Below, piece after piece: positions 1 to 7,995 of a stretch of 64,000 nucleotides of DNA. Origin of the DNA: an uncultured Rhizobium sp. (GTDB taxonomy: Bacteria; Pseudomonadota; Alphaproteobacteria; Rhizobiales; Rhizobiaceae); the NCBI GenBank assembly GCA_945952045.1, contig CAMFHE010000013.1:1-64000 (forward strand), written 5' to 3'. Every line of letters starts with the position of its first letter. The first letter of the stretch is position 1. The notes beneath the pieces are model-generated. The model worked only from the letters and a program-made list of their open reading frames with translations. It was not told the origin of the DNA and did no database searches. A program made the position numbers and the translations under genes.

Positions 1-121
1 CACCCCACCCAAACAGTCAACACACCAATGTCAAAAAAATGAGATAATGTGGTAAAGGATTGATTTAGTTGAGAAAAATCGAGCACTAGCCCGGAAGATC
101 GATTTCTCTCCTTTAAAAGTG

Positions 122-553
122 CTAACGAACGAGGCGATCCGAGAGGATGATCGACGACAAGGTGCGCTCGACGCCCGGCAAGGCGCCGATCGTATCGATC
201 AGGGCATCGAGATCGCCAATCGACGGTGAGGCGATGATCGCGATCAGGTCATAGGGACCGTTGACCGAATAGAGCGCGGTGATCTGGCTCAATGCGGTCA
301 GTTCCGTTGTCACGGCCGTCAGCGCCTTGGGCGCGATCGTTATCAAGACGTGGGCGCGTATGAGGCCGGCAAGATAGGCTTCGGAGAGACGCAAGGAGTA
401 ACCGGCGATCACCCCCTCCCTTTCCAGCCGCTCCAGCCGGGCCTGAACCGTCGTGCGCGACAGGCCGAGGCGGCGCGCAAGCGTCGCCACAGGCATGCGT
501 GCATTTTCGCCCAACAGCGCCAGCAGCTCACGATCCTTGGCTGTGATTTGCAT
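122..553 (-). CDS. Lrp/AsnC family transcriptional regulator
   Basis: This is a 143-residue Lrp/AsnC-type regulator. An N-terminal winged helix-turn-helix (about residues 8-55, with the motif ATLARRLGLSRTTVQARLERL) is followed by an RAM-type ligand-binding domain. I chose the ATG at 551-553 because AAGGA lies upstream of it; a TTG start 30 bases further upstream is also open. It is divergent from the lysine 6-dehydrogenase gene at 677, with about 120 bases between. Lrp-family regulators commonly control a divergent amino acid catabolic gene, so it probably senses lysine or a related amino acid. The ligand is inferred from position only. Confidence 0.88.
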   Translation of the reverse strand: MQITAKDRELLALLGENARMPVATLARRLGLSRTTVQARLERLEREGVIAGYSLRLSEAYLAGLIRAHVLITIAPKALTAVTTELTALSQITALYSVNGPYDLIAIIASPSIGDLDALIDTIGALPGVERTLSSIILSDRLVR

Positions 554-676
554 AATGCCTAAATCCTTCGTCGTTTTGCTCAAACATATACGGCATATTC
601 GTCATTATGTCGCTTTGAATCGACGAGAAACGGCACGAAACTGTTTCAACATTCGCATTCAGCAAGGGAACGGCAT

Positions 677-1804
677 ATGAAACAAGTAGTCATCATCGGC
701 GCAGGCAAGATCGGCGCGGCAATCGCACAAATGCTGGCGGTTACGGGCGACTATTTCGTCACCGTTGCCGACCGTAGCCAGGCAGCACTGGCCGGTGTGA
801 CGCCGCATCAGGCCGTCGCTACCGCCGAAGTCGACATCAGCAATGCCACCGAATTGCTGGCGCTGCTCACCGGCAAGTTCGCCGTTCTCTCCGCAGCCCC
901 GTTCCACCTGACCGGTTTCGTCGCCGAGGCAGCCGTAAACGCCGGCATCCACTATCTTGACCTGACCGAAGACGTCGCCACCACCCGCAAGGTCGAGGCG
1001 CTGGCGGAAAAGTCCAAGGGCGCGCTCATTCCGCAGTGCGGCTTGGCGCCGGGCTTCATCTCCATCGTCGCCAAGGATCTGGCCGACCGTTTCGATGCTC
1101 TGGACAGCGTGCGCATGCGCGTCGGCGCCTTGCCGCAATATCCGTCCAACGCTCTGAACTATAACCTGACCTGGAGCACGGACGGCCTGATCAACGAGTA
1201 TATCGAGCCCTGTGAAGCCATCGTCGAAGGACGCCTGATCACCGTTCCGGCCATGGAAGAGCGTGAGGAATTCTCGCTCGACGGCGTTACCTATGAAGCC
1301 TTCAACACATCTGGCGGTCTTGGCACGCTTGCCAAGTCGCTGGAAGGCAAGGTGCGGACCATGAACTATCGCACCATCCGCTATCCGGGCCATCAGGCGA
1401 TCGTCAAGGCGCTGCTGAACGACCTCAACCTCAAGAACCGCCGCGACGTTCTCAAGGATCTGTTCGAGAACGCCCTGCCGGCCACCAAGCAGGACGTCGT
1501 TGTGATCTTCGTAACGGTGTGCGGCTGGAAGGACGGCCGTTACCTGCAGGAAACCTATGCCAACAAGGTTTACGCCGCCACAGTTGCCGGCCAGAAGATG
1601 AGCGCCATCCAGATCACCACCGCCGCCGGCATCTGCACCGTCCTCGACCTGTTGGCGCAGGATCAGCTGCCGACCCAGGGCTTTGTGCGCCAGGAAGAGA
1701 TTTCGCTGGAAAACTTCCTCGCCAACCGTTTTGGCCGGGTCTACCAGCCCGACGTCGTTGCAGCCGCCAAGCAGGAACGCCTGCTGGGTGCCGCCCTGTC
1801 CTGA
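677..1804 (+). CDS. lysDH: L-lysine 6-dehydrogenase (saccharopine dehydrogenase fold)
   Basis: The 375-residue protein should oxidatively deaminate the epsilon-amino group of lysine with NAD(P)+, giving allysine, which cyclises to piperideine-6-carboxylate. An N-terminal Rossmann motif GAGKIGAAIAQML (residues 8-20) is followed by blocks such as LSAAPFHLT, QCGLAPGFIS and ALPQYPSNALNYNLTW. These match my memory of the Agrobacterium lysine 6-dehydrogenase, so I prefer that call to saccharopine dehydrogenase. The ATG follows an AGGGAA ribosome binding site. A perfect terminator hairpin follows, so it is probably monocistronic and controlled by the divergent Lrp-type gene. An allysine dehydrogenase partner is not adjacent; the aldehyde dehydrogenase at 7996 is only a candidate. 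Confidence 0.85.
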   Translation: MKQVVIIGAGKIGAAIAQMLAVTGDYFVTVADRSQAALAGVTPHQAVATAEVDISNATELLALLTGKFAVLSAAPFHLTGFVAEAAVNAGIHYLDLTEDVATTRKVEALAEKSKGALIPQCGLAPGFISIVAKDLADRFDALDSVRMRVGALPQYPSNALNYNLTWSTDGLINEYIEPCEAIVEGRLITVPAMEEREEFSLDGVTYEAFNTSGGLGTLAKSLEGKVRTMNYRTIRYPGHQAIVKALLNDLNLKNRRDVLKDLFENALPATKQDVVVIFVTVCGWKDGRYLQETYANKVYAATVAGQKMSAIQITTAAGICTVLDLLAQDQLPTQGFVRQEEISLENFLANRFGRVYQPDVVAAAKQERLLGAALS

Positions 1805-1833
1805 TGGTCGGCAAATCCGGTCTACCGATTTTC

Positions 1834-1868
1834 AACAGCCGCCAGAGGTCTCTCTGGCGGCTGTTTTC
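1834..1868 (+). terminator. Rho-independent terminator after the lysine dehydrogenase gene
   Basis: A perfect 13-base-pair stem (arms 1835-1847 and 1852-1864) with the four-base loop GTCT is followed by a short T-run. It lies 30 bases after the lysine dehydrogenase stop codon. Confidence 0.85.
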
Positions 1869-2180
1869 GTTTGCCTGCGAAACAGCTGACTGAGGCCGAC
1901 GACGCCGGATTGTACACATTCCTGGGCAAAAGATTTCTTGGCCGATCAAGGATTCACAGAACAGAGAACACGTTTGGGCGCGCGAAGGCATCGTAAACAA
2001 CCCTTCACGACAGGTATCGCCGAACACCAAGACCAAAACGGCCAATTATCGGTATTCTCTAGGTTTTTTTGTATGCAATTCCGTTGAAAGATCGTCGCAA
2101 TTATTGTAGACATTTTATATGAGGATGTGCCGACAATTTAGGGAGAACGGTGCCTCATTGCTGAACTTCAGGGAGGGAAT
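1869..2180. other. Intergenic region upstream of the amino acid transporter
   Basis: No coding sequence is convincing here. The right half is AT-rich (about 2045-2140) and probably holds the promoter of the binding-protein gene, whose ATG at 2181 follows a strong AGGGAGGG ribosome binding site. I could not fix -35 and -10 elements with confidence. Confidence 0.5.
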
Positions 2181-3203
2181 ATGTTCAGGAAATCTTTGAT
2201 GGGCTGCTGCGCGGCGATTGTCGCCATTGCTGTCTCGACGCCGGCTTTCGCCGCCTCGACGCTGGAAACGGTCAAGGCGCGCGGCAAGTTGATCTGCGGC
2301 GTTTCGCTGGCAAACCCCGGCTTTGCTGCCCCCAACGACAAGGGCCGCATGGAAGGCTTCGACGCCGACATCTGCCGGTCGATCGCGGCCGCCGTCTTCG
2401 GCGATGGCGACAAGGTCGATTTCGTTCCGACCAACATCAACACCCGCTTCCAGGCCTTGCAGTCCGGTGAAATCGACGTGCTGTCGCGCCAGACGACGAT
2501 GACCTTTTCGCGCGACGCCTCGCTCGGTCTCGATTTCGGGCCGACCGTTTTCTATGACGGCCAGGGCCTGATGGTGGCGAAGTCGCTGAACGTTGCCAGC
2601 GCCAAGGATCTGGACGGCGCAGCGATCTGCACTCTGCCCGGCACGACGACGGCGCAGAATGTCAGCGATTATTTCCGCTCGGTCGGCGGCAAGTTCGAGC
2701 TTGTCGTGTTCGAAAGCCCGGATGAAAACCGCGCCGCCTTCTATGCCGGGCGTTGCCAGGCGATCACCTCGGATCGTTCCGACCTTGCGTCGATCCGTGC
2801 GGTCGCGAACAATCCCGACGACTATGTCGTGTTGCCGGAAACCATTTCCAAGGAACCGCTGGCGCCCGCCGTTCGCCAGAACGATTCCAACTGGCGCGAT
2901 ATCGTCTCCTGGTCGGTCTGGATGTTGATGGCGGCCGAAGAGAAGGGCATCACGCAGGCGAATGTCGACGAGAAGCTGAAAAGCGACGATCCGGAAATCC
3001 AGCGCATGCTGGGCGCCAGCGAAGAGCTCGGCAAGATGCTCGGCATCGACAACAAGTGGGGCTACAACGTCATCAAGAGCGTCGGCAATTACGGCGAAGT
3101 TTTCGAGCGCAATATCGGCGAGAAAACCCGCCTTGGGCTGACACGCGGCCCGAATGCCCAATGGAATGCCGGCGGCCTGGTCTACGCTCCTCCGTTCCGC
3201 TGA
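2181..3203 (+). CDS. aapJ-like: Periplasmic amino acid-binding protein of an Aap/Bzt-type ABC importer
   Basis: This 340-residue protein is a family 3 solute-binding protein. It has a clear signal peptide (about residues 1-24, ending AFA-A) and the AapJ/BztA hallmarks GVSLANPGFAAPND, GFDADICRSIAAAVFGD and SRQTTMTFSRD. AapJ-type proteins deliver a broad range of L-amino acids in rhizobia. It leads an operon-like set with two permeases (3328, 4476) and an amidohydrolase (5563). A stable hairpin lies just after its stop, a usual arrangement that keeps the binding protein more abundant than the membrane subunits. No cognate ATPase gene is in the cluster. The ligand cannot be read from sequence. 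Confidence 0.88.
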   Translation: MFRKSLMGCCAAIVAIAVSTPAFAASTLETVKARGKLICGVSLANPGFAAPNDKGRMEGFDADICRSIAAAVFGDGDKVDFVPTNINTRFQALQSGEIDVLSRQTTMTFSRDASLGLDFGPTVFYDGQGLMVAKSLNVASAKDLDGAAICTLPGTTTAQNVSDYFRSVGGKFELVVFESPDENRAAFYAGRCQAITSDRSDLASIRAVANNPDDYVVLPETISKEPLAPAVRQNDSNWRDIVSWSVWMLMAAEEKGITQANVDEKLKSDDPEIQRMLGASEELGKMLGIDNKWGYNVIKSVGNYGEVFERNIGEKTRLGLTRGPNAQWNAGGLVYAPPFR

Positions 3204-3215
3204 GATCCGATGATC

Positions 3216-3246
3216 CCGCCTGCCTTGGCATGACCCTGGCAGGCGG
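3216..3246 (+). terminator. Hairpin between binding-protein and permease genes (partial terminator or mRNA stabiliser)
   Basis: Nine perfect pairs (arms 3216-3224 and 3238-3246) flank a 13-base loop, with no long T-run. Its position just after the binding-protein gene and before the permease genes suggests differential expression within one operon. A similar hairpin follows the other binding-protein gene at 21733-21758. Confidence 0.65.
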
Positions 3247-3327
3247 CTTTCAGCCTGGCGCAAAGCGCCTCCGGCACGCCCTTGTTTGCGCGCCGGTTTT
3301 CCTGTCCTGACAACAGGTTCCGTCGCG

Positions 3328-4476
3328 ATGATCAATTTCCATGACCAGCGTATCCGTGCCTGGCTCTATCAGGGCGCGGCCGTCACACTCATCCTGCTGA
3401 TCGGCTGGTCGATGTTTTCGACCGCCAGCGGCAATCTGGCCCGTCAGAATATCGCCACCGGCTTCTCGTTTCTCTGGCAGCAGGCGGGTTTCGTCATCAG
3501 CGAGATCCCGATTTCCTATGAGCCGACAGATAGCGTGTTGCTGGCTCTGACGGTCGGGCTGCTGAACACCGTCAAGGTGTCGCTGCTGGCGGCGTTTTTC
3601 GGAACCGTGATTGGCGTGCTCGTCGGCATTGCGCGGCTGTCGCCGAACCCGCTGCTCGGGCGGCTGGCGCTGCTCTATGTGGAAATGCTGCGCAATGTAC
3701 CGCTGCTGCTCTATCTCTTTCTCTGGTACACGTTGATCATCGTCGTGCTGCCGCCGGTGCAAAAGGCGATCACGCTGCTGCCGGGATTCTATCTGTCGAA
3801 TAGCGGGCTGGCCCTGCCGGCGGTCACCTTTACGCAAGGCGGTTCGCTGCTGGCGATGACCGTCGTGATCGGCATTGCGGCGGCGCTCATTTTGCGACAA
3901 GCCCTGCTGGCGCGACGGTTGGCAACGGGCAAGGCCAGTCATTCCGGGCTGATCGTTTTGGCGGCGCTTATCCTTCCCTCACTTCTGTTGTTGGTTTCGG
4001 GTCAGGTCTCGACCCTCATCGATGTGCCGGCCGCGGGACGCTTCCGCATCACCGGCGGTGCGCAGATCAAGCCAGAATTCGTGGCGCTTCTGTTCGGGCT
4101 CAGCCTTTCGGTCTCGGCAAATGTCGCGGAAATCGTCCGCGCCGGCATCCAGGCGGTCGGTTCCGGCCAGTGGGAGGCGGCCTCGGCGCTTGGCCTGACA
4201 CGGCAACGCACCATGCGGCTGGTCGTGCTGCCGCAGGCGTTGCGGCTGATCATTCCGCCGCTGACCAACACCTATCTCACCGTATTCAAGAACAGCTCGC
4301 TGGCGATCGCCATCGGTTACCCCGATCTGGTGATGGTCTCCAACACCGTCATGAACAAGACCGGCCAGGCCATCGAAACCATCGCCATTTTCATGGGCGT
4401 CTATCTGGCGATCTCGATTGCCGTCTCGCTGCTGATGAACTGGTACAACGCGCAAGTCGCCTTGAGGACGCGCTGA
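3328..4476 (+). CDS. aapQ-like: Amino acid ABC transporter permease, AapQ/BztB type
   Basis: The 382-residue polytopic membrane protein has several hydrophobic segments and the inner-membrane component signature EAASALGLTRQRTMRLVVLPQALRLIIPP near its C-terminal third. Also present are YVEMLRNVPLLL and ITGGAQIKPEFVALL, both typical of AapQ. The ATG at 3328 starts the usual MINFHDQRIRAW N-terminus; the frame is open further upstream from a TTG at 3286, which looks unused. The stop shares a base with the start of the next permease gene (4476), so the two are translationally coupled. Confidence 0.88.
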   Translation: MINFHDQRIRAWLYQGAAVTLILLIGWSMFSTASGNLARQNIATGFSFLWQQAGFVISEIPISYEPTDSVLLALTVGLLNTVKVSLLAAFFGTVIGVLVGIARLSPNPLLGRLALLYVEMLRNVPLLLYLFLWYTLIIVVLPPVQKAITLLPGFYLSNSGLALPAVTFTQGGSLLAMTVVIGIAAALILRQALLARRLATGKASHSGLIVLAALILPSLLLLVSGQVSTLIDVPAAGRFRITGGAQIKPEFVALLFGLSLSVSANVAEIVRAGIQAVGSGQWEAASALGLTRQRTMRLVVLPQALRLIIPPLTNTYLTVFKNSSLAIAIGYPDLVMVSNTVMNKTGQAIETIAIFMGVYLAISIAVSLLMNWYNAQVALRTR

Positions 4477-5570
4477 TGTCGACCGTCGAACTCTTTACCG
4501 AAATTCCCCAGCGCGCGCCGCCGCTCGTTGCCCGCAACAGTGCCCTGAAGGCCTATTTCGGCACGCCTGGCAATACGCTGATCAGCCTGCTGTCGCTGAC
4601 CTTGATCGTGACTGTGCTCTATTATGCGCTGCACTGGCTGGTGATCGATGCCGTCTTCGTCGGCACGCCGGAGATCTGCAAGGTGACGGATGGCGCCTGC
4701 TGGCCGTTCATCACCGGTAAGCTTCGCTTCATGCTGTTCGGCTTCTATCCCTTCGAGGAACAATGGCGGGCGATGCTGGCCATGCTGCTGCTGTTTTCGG
4801 CTGGCGGCTTGTCGATGCTACCGCGTCTGTGGGGCCGTCGCCTGCTGCTCTGCTGGCTGCTGGTCGTCCTGCCGGTTCTCTATATCCTGATGGCTGGCGG
4901 CATTTTCGGCCTCGAATTCGTGCCGACCGCCAAATGGGGTGGACTGCCGCTGTCCTTCATGCTGTCGGTCGTCGGCCTCGCACTGGCCTTTCCGCTCGGC
5001 GTCTTGCTGGCTTTGGCGCGCGCCTCGAACCTGCCAGCGATCCGCGTCATCGCGGTCAGCTTCATCGAGCTGGTGCGCGGCGTGCCGTTGATCAGCATCC
5101 TGTTCATGGCGACGGTGATGTTGCCGCTGTTCCTGCCGGATGGCTGGACCATCGACAAGATGCTGCGCGCCCAGATCGCCATCATCATCTTCGCCTCCGC
5201 CTATATCGCCGAAATCGTGCGGGGCGGCTTGCAGGATGTGCCGGCGGGCCAGGTGGAGGCAGGCAAGTCGCTCGGCCTGCATTACTGGCACATCATGCGC
5301 TTCCTCGTGCTGCCGCAGGCATTGCGAAAGGTCATTCCGCCGATGGTCAGCCTGTTCATCGGCTTCTTCCAGGATACCACGCTGGTCAACATCGTCGGCC
5401 TGCTCGATTTCCTCGATACGGTGCGCTCGGCAATCCGCGATCCGCAATGGCAGGGCATTGCCGTTCTGGAAGGCTATCTCTTCGCGGCGGCAGTTTATTT
5501 CTTCTTCAGCGCATTGCTCGGCAAGTACAGCCGCTTCCTCGAACGCTATTTCAGGACCAGCCATGGATAA
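4476..5570 (+). CDS. aapM-like: Amino acid ABC transporter permease, AapM/BztC type
   Basis: This 364-residue integral membrane permease pairs with the one at 3328. It carries the EAA-type loop QVEAGKSLGLHYWHIMRFLVLPQALRKVIPP and the AapM-like blocks SFIELVRGVPLISILFM and FQDTTLVNIVGLLDFLDTVR. The start ATG overlaps the previous stop by one base and its own end overlaps the amidohydrolase start by eight bases, so the genes form one operon. In known Aap systems an ATPase gene (aapP) follows at this point. Here the amidohydrolase takes that place, so an ATPase must come from elsewhere if the transporter works. Confidence 0.88.
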   Translation: MSTVELFTEIPQRAPPLVARNSALKAYFGTPGNTLISLLSLTLIVTVLYYALHWLVIDAVFVGTPEICKVTDGACWPFITGKLRFMLFGFYPFEEQWRAMLAMLLLFSAGGLSMLPRLWGRRLLLCWLLVVLPVLYILMAGGIFGLEFVPTAKWGGLPLSFMLSVVGLALAFPLGVLLALARASNLPAIRVIAVSFIELVRGVPLISILFMATVMLPLFLPDGWTIDKMLRAQIAIIIFASAYIAEIVRGGLQDVPAGQVEAGKSLGLHYWHIMRFLVLPQALRKVIPPMVSLFIGFFQDTTLVNIVGLLDFLDTVRSAIRDPQWQGIAVLEGYLFAAAVYFFFSALLGKYSRFLERYFRTSHG

Positions 5571-6999
5571 GCAGATCACCGTCATCCGCCAGGCGGATAC
5601 CATCGTCGCCTATGATGCAGCGACCGGGGGCCATGTCTATACGAGAGGCGATGTCGCCTTTGCCGATGGTGCTTTCCTGCAGGTCGGCGGCGCGTATACC
5701 GGGCCGGCGCAGGAGGAGATCTCCGGCAAGGACCGAATGGTGCTCCCCGGCCTCGTCAACGTCCATTGCCATTCCGGCGACGAACCTATCGCCAAGGGCA
5801 TTTTCGAGGATGAGGGCACGACGGCGTTATGGGGCAATGCGCTCTACGAATATTCGAGCCTGATCGACATCCCTGCCGAAGCAGTCGAGGCGACGTTGAC
5901 GGTGATGCTCGGCGACCTCATGGCGAGCGGCGTCACCACGCTGGTGGATATCGCCGGGCCGAACCCCGCCTGGCTGCCGACGCTGGCGAAAAGCGGCGCG
6001 CGCGCCTATGTCGCCCCCGGTTTTCGCGAGGCGCGTTGGCATGTGGAAAACAGCCACCGGCTGGATTTCGTCTGGGACAAGGCGCGCGGCGCCGAGGCCT
6101 TCGAGCGGGCGCTTGCCACCGTCGACGAAGCCGAGGCCCATCCTTCCGGCCGCCTGCGCGGCATCGTCGCCCCCGCACAGATCGAGACCTGCTCGCCCGA
6201 ATTGTTGCAGAAGGCGGCGGAAGCCGCCCGCACCCGTGGCGTGCCGATCACAATTCATGCCGCCCAAACGATGACCGAGCATGAGGAACTGCTGCGCCGC
6301 ACCGGCATGACATCACCGCAATATCTCGACAGCCTCGGCCTGCTCGGCCCGGATCTCATCCTCGGCCACTGCATCTTCATCGACAGCCATAGCTGGACCC
6401 GACAGCGCAGCGACAGCGATCTCGACCTTTTGGCGAAAAGCGGCACCAGCGTCGCCCACAACCCGGTCACCTTCTCGCGCAGCGGCATGATCCTGCAATC
6501 GGTCGGCCGTTATCGCCGGCGCGGCGTCAATGTCGGGCTCGGCACCGACAGCTATCCCTTCAACATGCTGGAGGAGATGCGCCAGGCGCTGATCTGCTCG
6601 CGCATTGCCGGCGCCAGCGTCGCCGATCTCGATACGTCCGGAATTCTGGAGGTCGCGACACTGGGCGGCGCGAAGGCGCTGGGCCGCACGGATATCGGCC
6701 GCATCGAAACCGGCGCGCGCGCCGATTTCTCGCTGATCGACCTGAAGCAGAAGGGCATGCAGCCCAATTACGATCCCTTGCGCAACCTGCTGCATTGCGC
6801 TGCCGAACGGGCGGTCAGCGCCGTTTATGTCGACGGCGCCTGTGTCAGCCGCAGTGGCCGCCCGGTCAATCTCGATTACGACGGGGCGTTGGCTGCCCTT
6901 CAGGATGCGCAGGATTTCGCCATCCGCCATCTGCAAGGCAATGATCCGCAGAGGCGGCCGGCCAGCGTTCTGGCGCGCCCGTCTCTCGCCTGGAAATAG
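5563..6999 (+). CDS. Metal-dependent amidohydrolase, TrzA/AtzA/MTA-SAH deaminase type
   Basis: The 478-residue cytosolic enzyme belongs to the amidohydrolase superfamily with the cytosine deaminase-like barrel. Visible metal ligands are H68 and H70 (NVHCHSG), H232 (ITIHAAQT), H269 (LGHCIF) and D329 (GTDSYP). Such enzymes deaminate or dechlorinate N-heterocycles such as purines, pyrimidines and triazines, or hydrolyse amidine-type groups. It overlaps the permease gene by eight bases, so its substrate is probably what the transporter brings in. An N-rich compound that mimics an amino acid is the simplest guess. The precise substrate is unknown. I considered guanine deaminase and N-ethylammeline chlorohydrolase-like activity but see nothing decisive. 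Confidence 0.75.
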   Translation: MDKQITVIRQADTIVAYDAATGGHVYTRGDVAFADGAFLQVGGAYTGPAQEEISGKDRMVLPGLVNVHCHSGDEPIAKGIFEDEGTTALWGNALYEYSSLIDIPAEAVEATLTVMLGDLMASGVTTLVDIAGPNPAWLPTLAKSGARAYVAPGFREARWHVENSHRLDFVWDKARGAEAFERALATVDEAEAHPSGRLRGIVAPAQIETCSPELLQKAAEAARTRGVPITIHAAQTMTEHEELLRRTGMTSPQYLDSLGLLGPDLILGHCIFIDSHSWTRQRSDSDLDLLAKSGTSVAHNPVTFSRSGMILQSVGRYRRRGVNVGLGTDSYPFNMLEEMRQALICSRIAGASVADLDTSGILEVATLGGAKALGRTDIGRIETGARADFSLIDLKQKGMQPNYDPLRNLLHCAAERAVSAVYVDGACVSRSGRPVNLDYDGALAALQDAQDFAIRHLQGNDPQRRPASVLARPSLAWK

Positions 7000-7018
7000 A
7001 CCGCACCGGAAGCGGCCG

Positions 7019-7043
7019 GGAACGTTTCGCCCCCCTTTGCGTT
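7019..7043 (+). promoter_or_regulatory. EcfG-type general stress response promoter
   Basis: GGAAC at 7019-7023 and CGTT at 7040-7043 are separated by exactly 16 bases. This is the consensus recognised by EcfG/RpoE2 sigma factors, which run the general stress response in alphaproteobacteria. It lies 44 bases before the start of the small gene at 7087 and after the amidohydrolase gene. Confidence 0.75.
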
Positions 7044-7086
7044 ATTCCCCCGATCCTGAGGAGAATGGCGCAAGGGAGCGTAACGC

Positions 7087-7344
7087 ATGGGCGATATCCT
7101 TGAGGCGCGCATTCTGGCGCATCGCAGGCTGCTCATCAGCCTTGTGGCGATAATGGCGGACAACCCGCGCTATAAGGCACGTATCGAGACGCTGCTCGAT
7201 GAAAATCTCATTCCCATGGATCAGGAGGAAGACCCCGGCATCGTTCCGGGCGAGGCCTTTGCCGAACAGGGCCGCTCCGCCGAGGAGATCACCGCGATCC
7301 TCCGTCAGGGACTGGCGCGCGCCAATGCTTCACCAACGGAATAA
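7087..7344 (+). CDS. Small hypothetical protein, probable stress regulon member
   Basis: This 85-residue soluble protein is not one I recognise. Charged helical stretches are likely (for example NPRYKARIETLLDE), with a C-terminal AEEITAILRQGLARA helix, and there is no signal peptide or membrane segment. It is the first gene behind the EcfG-type promoter, has a good upstream purine tract (AAGGGAG), and is followed at 22 bases by a BON-domain gene. Expression under osmotic, oxidative or starvation stress is inferred from the promoter. Confidence 0.7.
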   Translation: MGDILEARILAHRRLLISLVAIMADNPRYKARIETLLDENLIPMDQEEDPGIVPGEAFAEQGRSAEEITAILRQGLARANASPTE

Positions 7345-7366
7345 ACCAGTCGAAAAGGAAGTCCCG

Positions 7367-7666
7367 ATGGTCAACAAGCCCGGAATGTTCCACGAAACCA
7401 CGCGGACGCTCGCACCCGACGATCCTCAGGCTGCGCCCCTCGAGAGCGCGGTTGCGGATGCGCTCGCCGTCGCCGGAGGCATCGATGCCTCCGATGTCAC
7501 GGTCACCGCTGTCGGCAGCGTCATCGTCCTTGAAGGCAATGTGCTGCAACTGGACGAAATCAGCCTCGCGACGGAAATCGCGAGATCGATCCCGGGCGTG
7601 ACTGGCGTCGACAACAGGTTGACCGCCGCCGGAGTGAACGACGTCTTGACCGGTTACAGGCACTGA
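7367..7666 (+). CDS. BON domain protein
   Basis: The 99-residue protein has one BON-like domain over about residues 22-93, seen in the pattern ALAVAGGIDASDVTVTAVGS then VIVLEGNVLQLDEISLATEIARSIPGVTGVDNRL. BON domains bind phospholipid or ligand surfaces and are common in stress-induced proteins (OsmY). There is no signal peptide in this reading, so it is probably cytosolic, unlike OsmY. The ATG at 7367 follows AAAGGAAG. It is the second gene of the stress-promoter unit. Confidence 0.8.
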   Translation: MVNKPGMFHETTRTLAPDDPQAAPLESAVADALAVAGGIDASDVTVTAVGSVIVLEGNVLQLDEISLATEIARSIPGVTGVDNRLTAAGVNDVLTGYRH

Positions 7667-7696
7667 CGGCGTCCCGCCCCACAGGAGAACATTCAC

Positions 7697-7939
7697 ATGA
7701 CCCAACCGAATTCACCCACGCCCCGTGGCCCGCTTGCCAAAAACAAGTCTCAGGCCCCCCTGCCCGGCGAGCTGAACAGCGAAACCGAGCACGCCCAAGA
7801 CATTTCGCCGGACGACGTGCCGAATATCGATGCCTTGCGTGAAGCGGCGCGCCAGCGCAACGACACGTTCATCGTCAAGAGCGATCTGGAAGACCAGGAT
7901 CAGCGCGATGCAGCACCTGGAACGCGCGAACAGCCATAA
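7697..7939 (+). CDS. Small hydrophilic hypothetical protein
   Basis: The 80-residue protein is rich in proline, aspartate, glutamate and glutamine, and is likely disordered at the N-terminus. It has no domain I recognise. A clear AGGAGA ribosome binding site precedes the ATG. It is the third gene of the stress unit and a terminator-like hairpin follows. Similar small acidic proteins are frequent in rhizobial general stress regulons, but no function can be given. Confidence 0.65.
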   Translation: MTQPNSPTPRGPLAKNKSQAPLPGELNSETEHAQDISPDDVPNIDALREAARQRNDTFIVKSDLEDQDQRDAAPGTREQP

Positions 7940-7959
7940 CAACGCACGCCAATTTGCTT

Positions 7960-7989
7960 GATCGCGCGGTCCCTATCGGCCGCGCGATC
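7960..7989. terminator. Hairpin between convergent genes
   Basis: Perfect 10-base-pair arms (7960-7969 and 7980-7989) flank a 10-base loop between the end of the small gene at 7939 and the end of the aldehyde dehydrogenase gene at 7996. Neither strand has a strong T-run, so it may work as a weak bidirectional terminator. Confidence 0.55.
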
Positions 7990-7995
7990 CGCCTA

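Noticed and set aside
2115-3335. Open frame of about 406 codons on the minus strand
   Set aside because: It is the shadow of the amino acid-binding protein gene, has no recognisable domain, and shows an arginine/alanine-rich composition typical of antisense frames in high-GC genes.
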